Source: CAIOJG01 sp964477455
GTDB taxonomy: Bacteria; Patescibacteriota; Patescibacteriia; Magasanikbacterales; GWA2-37-8
Reading direction: 5' to 3'
Assembly (NCBI GenBank): GCA_964477455.1
Contig: CAYZHG010000012.1
Location: 1 to 5,011 of the forward strand
Length of the DNA stretch: 5,011 nt
Shown: piece by piece, positions 4,124-5,011 of the stretch
How positions within the stretch are numbered: position 1 is the first letter of the stretch
Layout of the letters: each line of letters opens with the position of its first letter
Made by a program: the position numbers and the translations under genes
The notes under the pieces: model-generated
Told to the model about the DNA's origin: nothing
What the model saw: only the letters and a program-made list of their open reading frames with translations
The model's database searches: none

Positions 4124-5011
4124 TTATTTTACCGCTTCAATTATCAGATCCAACATTTTCACAAATGGTATCCCCGCCTTTGCTGCCGCCTCAGGAAACA
4201 AACTGGTTGCAGTCATACCCGGAATAGTATTTGTCTCAATCACATATACTTTTCCATCGTCAGAAAGAAACAAATCGGTGCGGCTCATTCCACGGCAACT
4301 TAATGCCAAATGAGCTTTGATTGCATAATCCTGCATCTGTTTGTTTATCTCCTCTGAAAAATCAGCCGGACAAACATGAGTTGAACCACCCACGGCATAT
4401 TTTGATTTAAAATCATAAAACTTTCCAAGTTGTGGCAAAATATGAGTTGGTGGTAACGCCATTGCTTCGCCTTTTTTCTCCAATACCCCACAAGTTGCTT
4501 CTTGGCCTTTAATAAACCTCTGAGCCATGAGCCAAGGAAAGGTTTTAATTGTTTTATTTACCGCTTTAATCAAGTCTTCTTCTGTTTTTATAATCGAAAC
4601 TCCAACCGCCGAACCTTGATCAACCGGTTTTACCACACATGGATAACCAACCTGACTGTTAATTGCCTTTAAAATTTCTTTCTTAAATTTCTTCCAATAT
4701 TTGGCGGTAATATCAATAAACTCAGGATGCGGTAATTTCCAAACTTGATACATCAACCCAGCATATACTTTGTTCATACACAACGCACTACTCAAAGTAT
4801 TTGGTCCAGTATATTTGATTCCCAGAGTTTCAAACATCCCTTGCACGGAACCGTCTTCACCAGGCGAACCGTGTAGAGCAATAAAAATAATATCAAACAA
4901 TTTGCGGTCCTTCCCAACAAAATCAACCGTTCGTTTTATATTTTTACTTATTAAAATAAATTTGTTATCTTTTGTCATCTCAATCAAAGACGGCAAATAT
5001 TTTGCACGATC
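4124..5011 (-). CDS. ddl: D-alanine--D-alanine ligase (N-terminus beyond window)
   Basis: ATP-grasp enzyme that joins two D-Ala for the end of the peptidoglycan stem peptide, acting in the cytoplasm after Alr. Of the protein, 295 residues are visible; the frame stays open to base 5011, so the true start lies outside. A TTG codon at 4996 is an internal codon, not a start. Counting from the first visible codon, motifs are HGSPGEDG (47-54), ATP-binding KPVDQGSAVG (128-137), YDFKSKY (199-205), the RTDLF strand and ETNTIPGMT (259-267), which holds the metal-binding Glu and Asn, then SLFPEAA. The Tyr after Lys in FKSKY corresponds to the omega-loop Tyr of D-Ala-D-Ala ligases, arguing against a Van-type D-Ala-D-Lac enzyme. 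By comparison with E. coli DdlB, very roughly 15-50 residues are missing. It is transcribed towards the recombinase gene. Confidence 0.94.
   Translation of the reverse strand, partial: DRAKYLPSLIEMTKDNKFILISKNIKRTVDFVGKDRKLFDIIFIALHGSPGEDGSVQGMFETLGIKYTGPNTLSSALCMNKVYAGLMYQVWKLPHPEFIDITAKYWKKFKKEILKAINSQVGYPCVVKPVDQGSAVGVSIIKTEEDLIKAVNKTIKTFPWLMAQRFIKGQEATCGVLEKKGEAMALPPTHILPQLGKFYDFKSKYAVGGSTHVCPADFSEEINKQMQDYAIKAHLALSCRGMSRTDLFLSDDGKVYVIETNTIPGMTATSLFPEAAAKAGIPFVKMLDLIIEAVK

Overview
The window comes from a bacterial chromosome with low GC, tight gene packing and few Shine-Dalgarno sequences in front of its core genes. The translated genes contain no in-frame TGA, and TGA ends the HNH frame, so ordinary code 11 fits. 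The AT-rich composition, the compact peptidoglycan and division genes, a small zinc-ribbon protein and a lone Xer-type recombinase suggest a Candidate Phyla Radiation (Patescibacteria) genome. This is inference; nothing in the window fixes the taxon.

Layout. (1) Positions 1-2133 hold a plus-strand wall and division operon: the last codons of an unidentified gene, alr (alanine racemase) and ftsQ (divisome POTRA protein), closed by a clear intrinsic terminator. (2) Positions 2145-2436 hold a self-contained small transcription unit: a strong promoter, a leader hairpin, a strong ribosome binding site and a 68-residue protein with two CxxC knuckles. Its base composition is unlike its neighbours. 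(3) Positions 2437-2784 hold no convincing gene but are rich in structure: a Shine-Dalgarno-like sequence running into a G9 tract, a long imperfect hairpin and a perfect 14-bp inverted repeat. (4) Positions 2785-4110 hold a second unit: a good promoter, an HNH endonuclease gene whose reading frame is broken near 2900, and a complete XerC/XerD-type tyrosine recombinase. The HNH stop and recombinase start overlap as ATGA. A bidirectional terminator follows. (5) From 4124 to the window edge, on the minus strand and convergent, lies ddl (D-alanine--D-alanine ligase), whose N-terminus is outside the window.

How the genes fit together. Alr makes D-alanine and Ddl joins two of them into the dipeptide that ends the peptidoglycan stem; FtsQ places wall synthesis at the division site. 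The zinc-ribbon and HNH/recombinase units lie between these wall genes. A 13-bp direct repeat in the T-rich tails of the two terminators (2128-2140 and 4105-4117) brackets them. This allows the hypothesis that about 2 kb is an integrated small element, but the repeat is low-complexity and the recombinase could equally be the cell's resident Xer protein.

The best leads are the HNH gene, which is easily missed because its conserved part lacks a normal start codon, its coupling to the recombinase, and the structured non-coding region in front of it.
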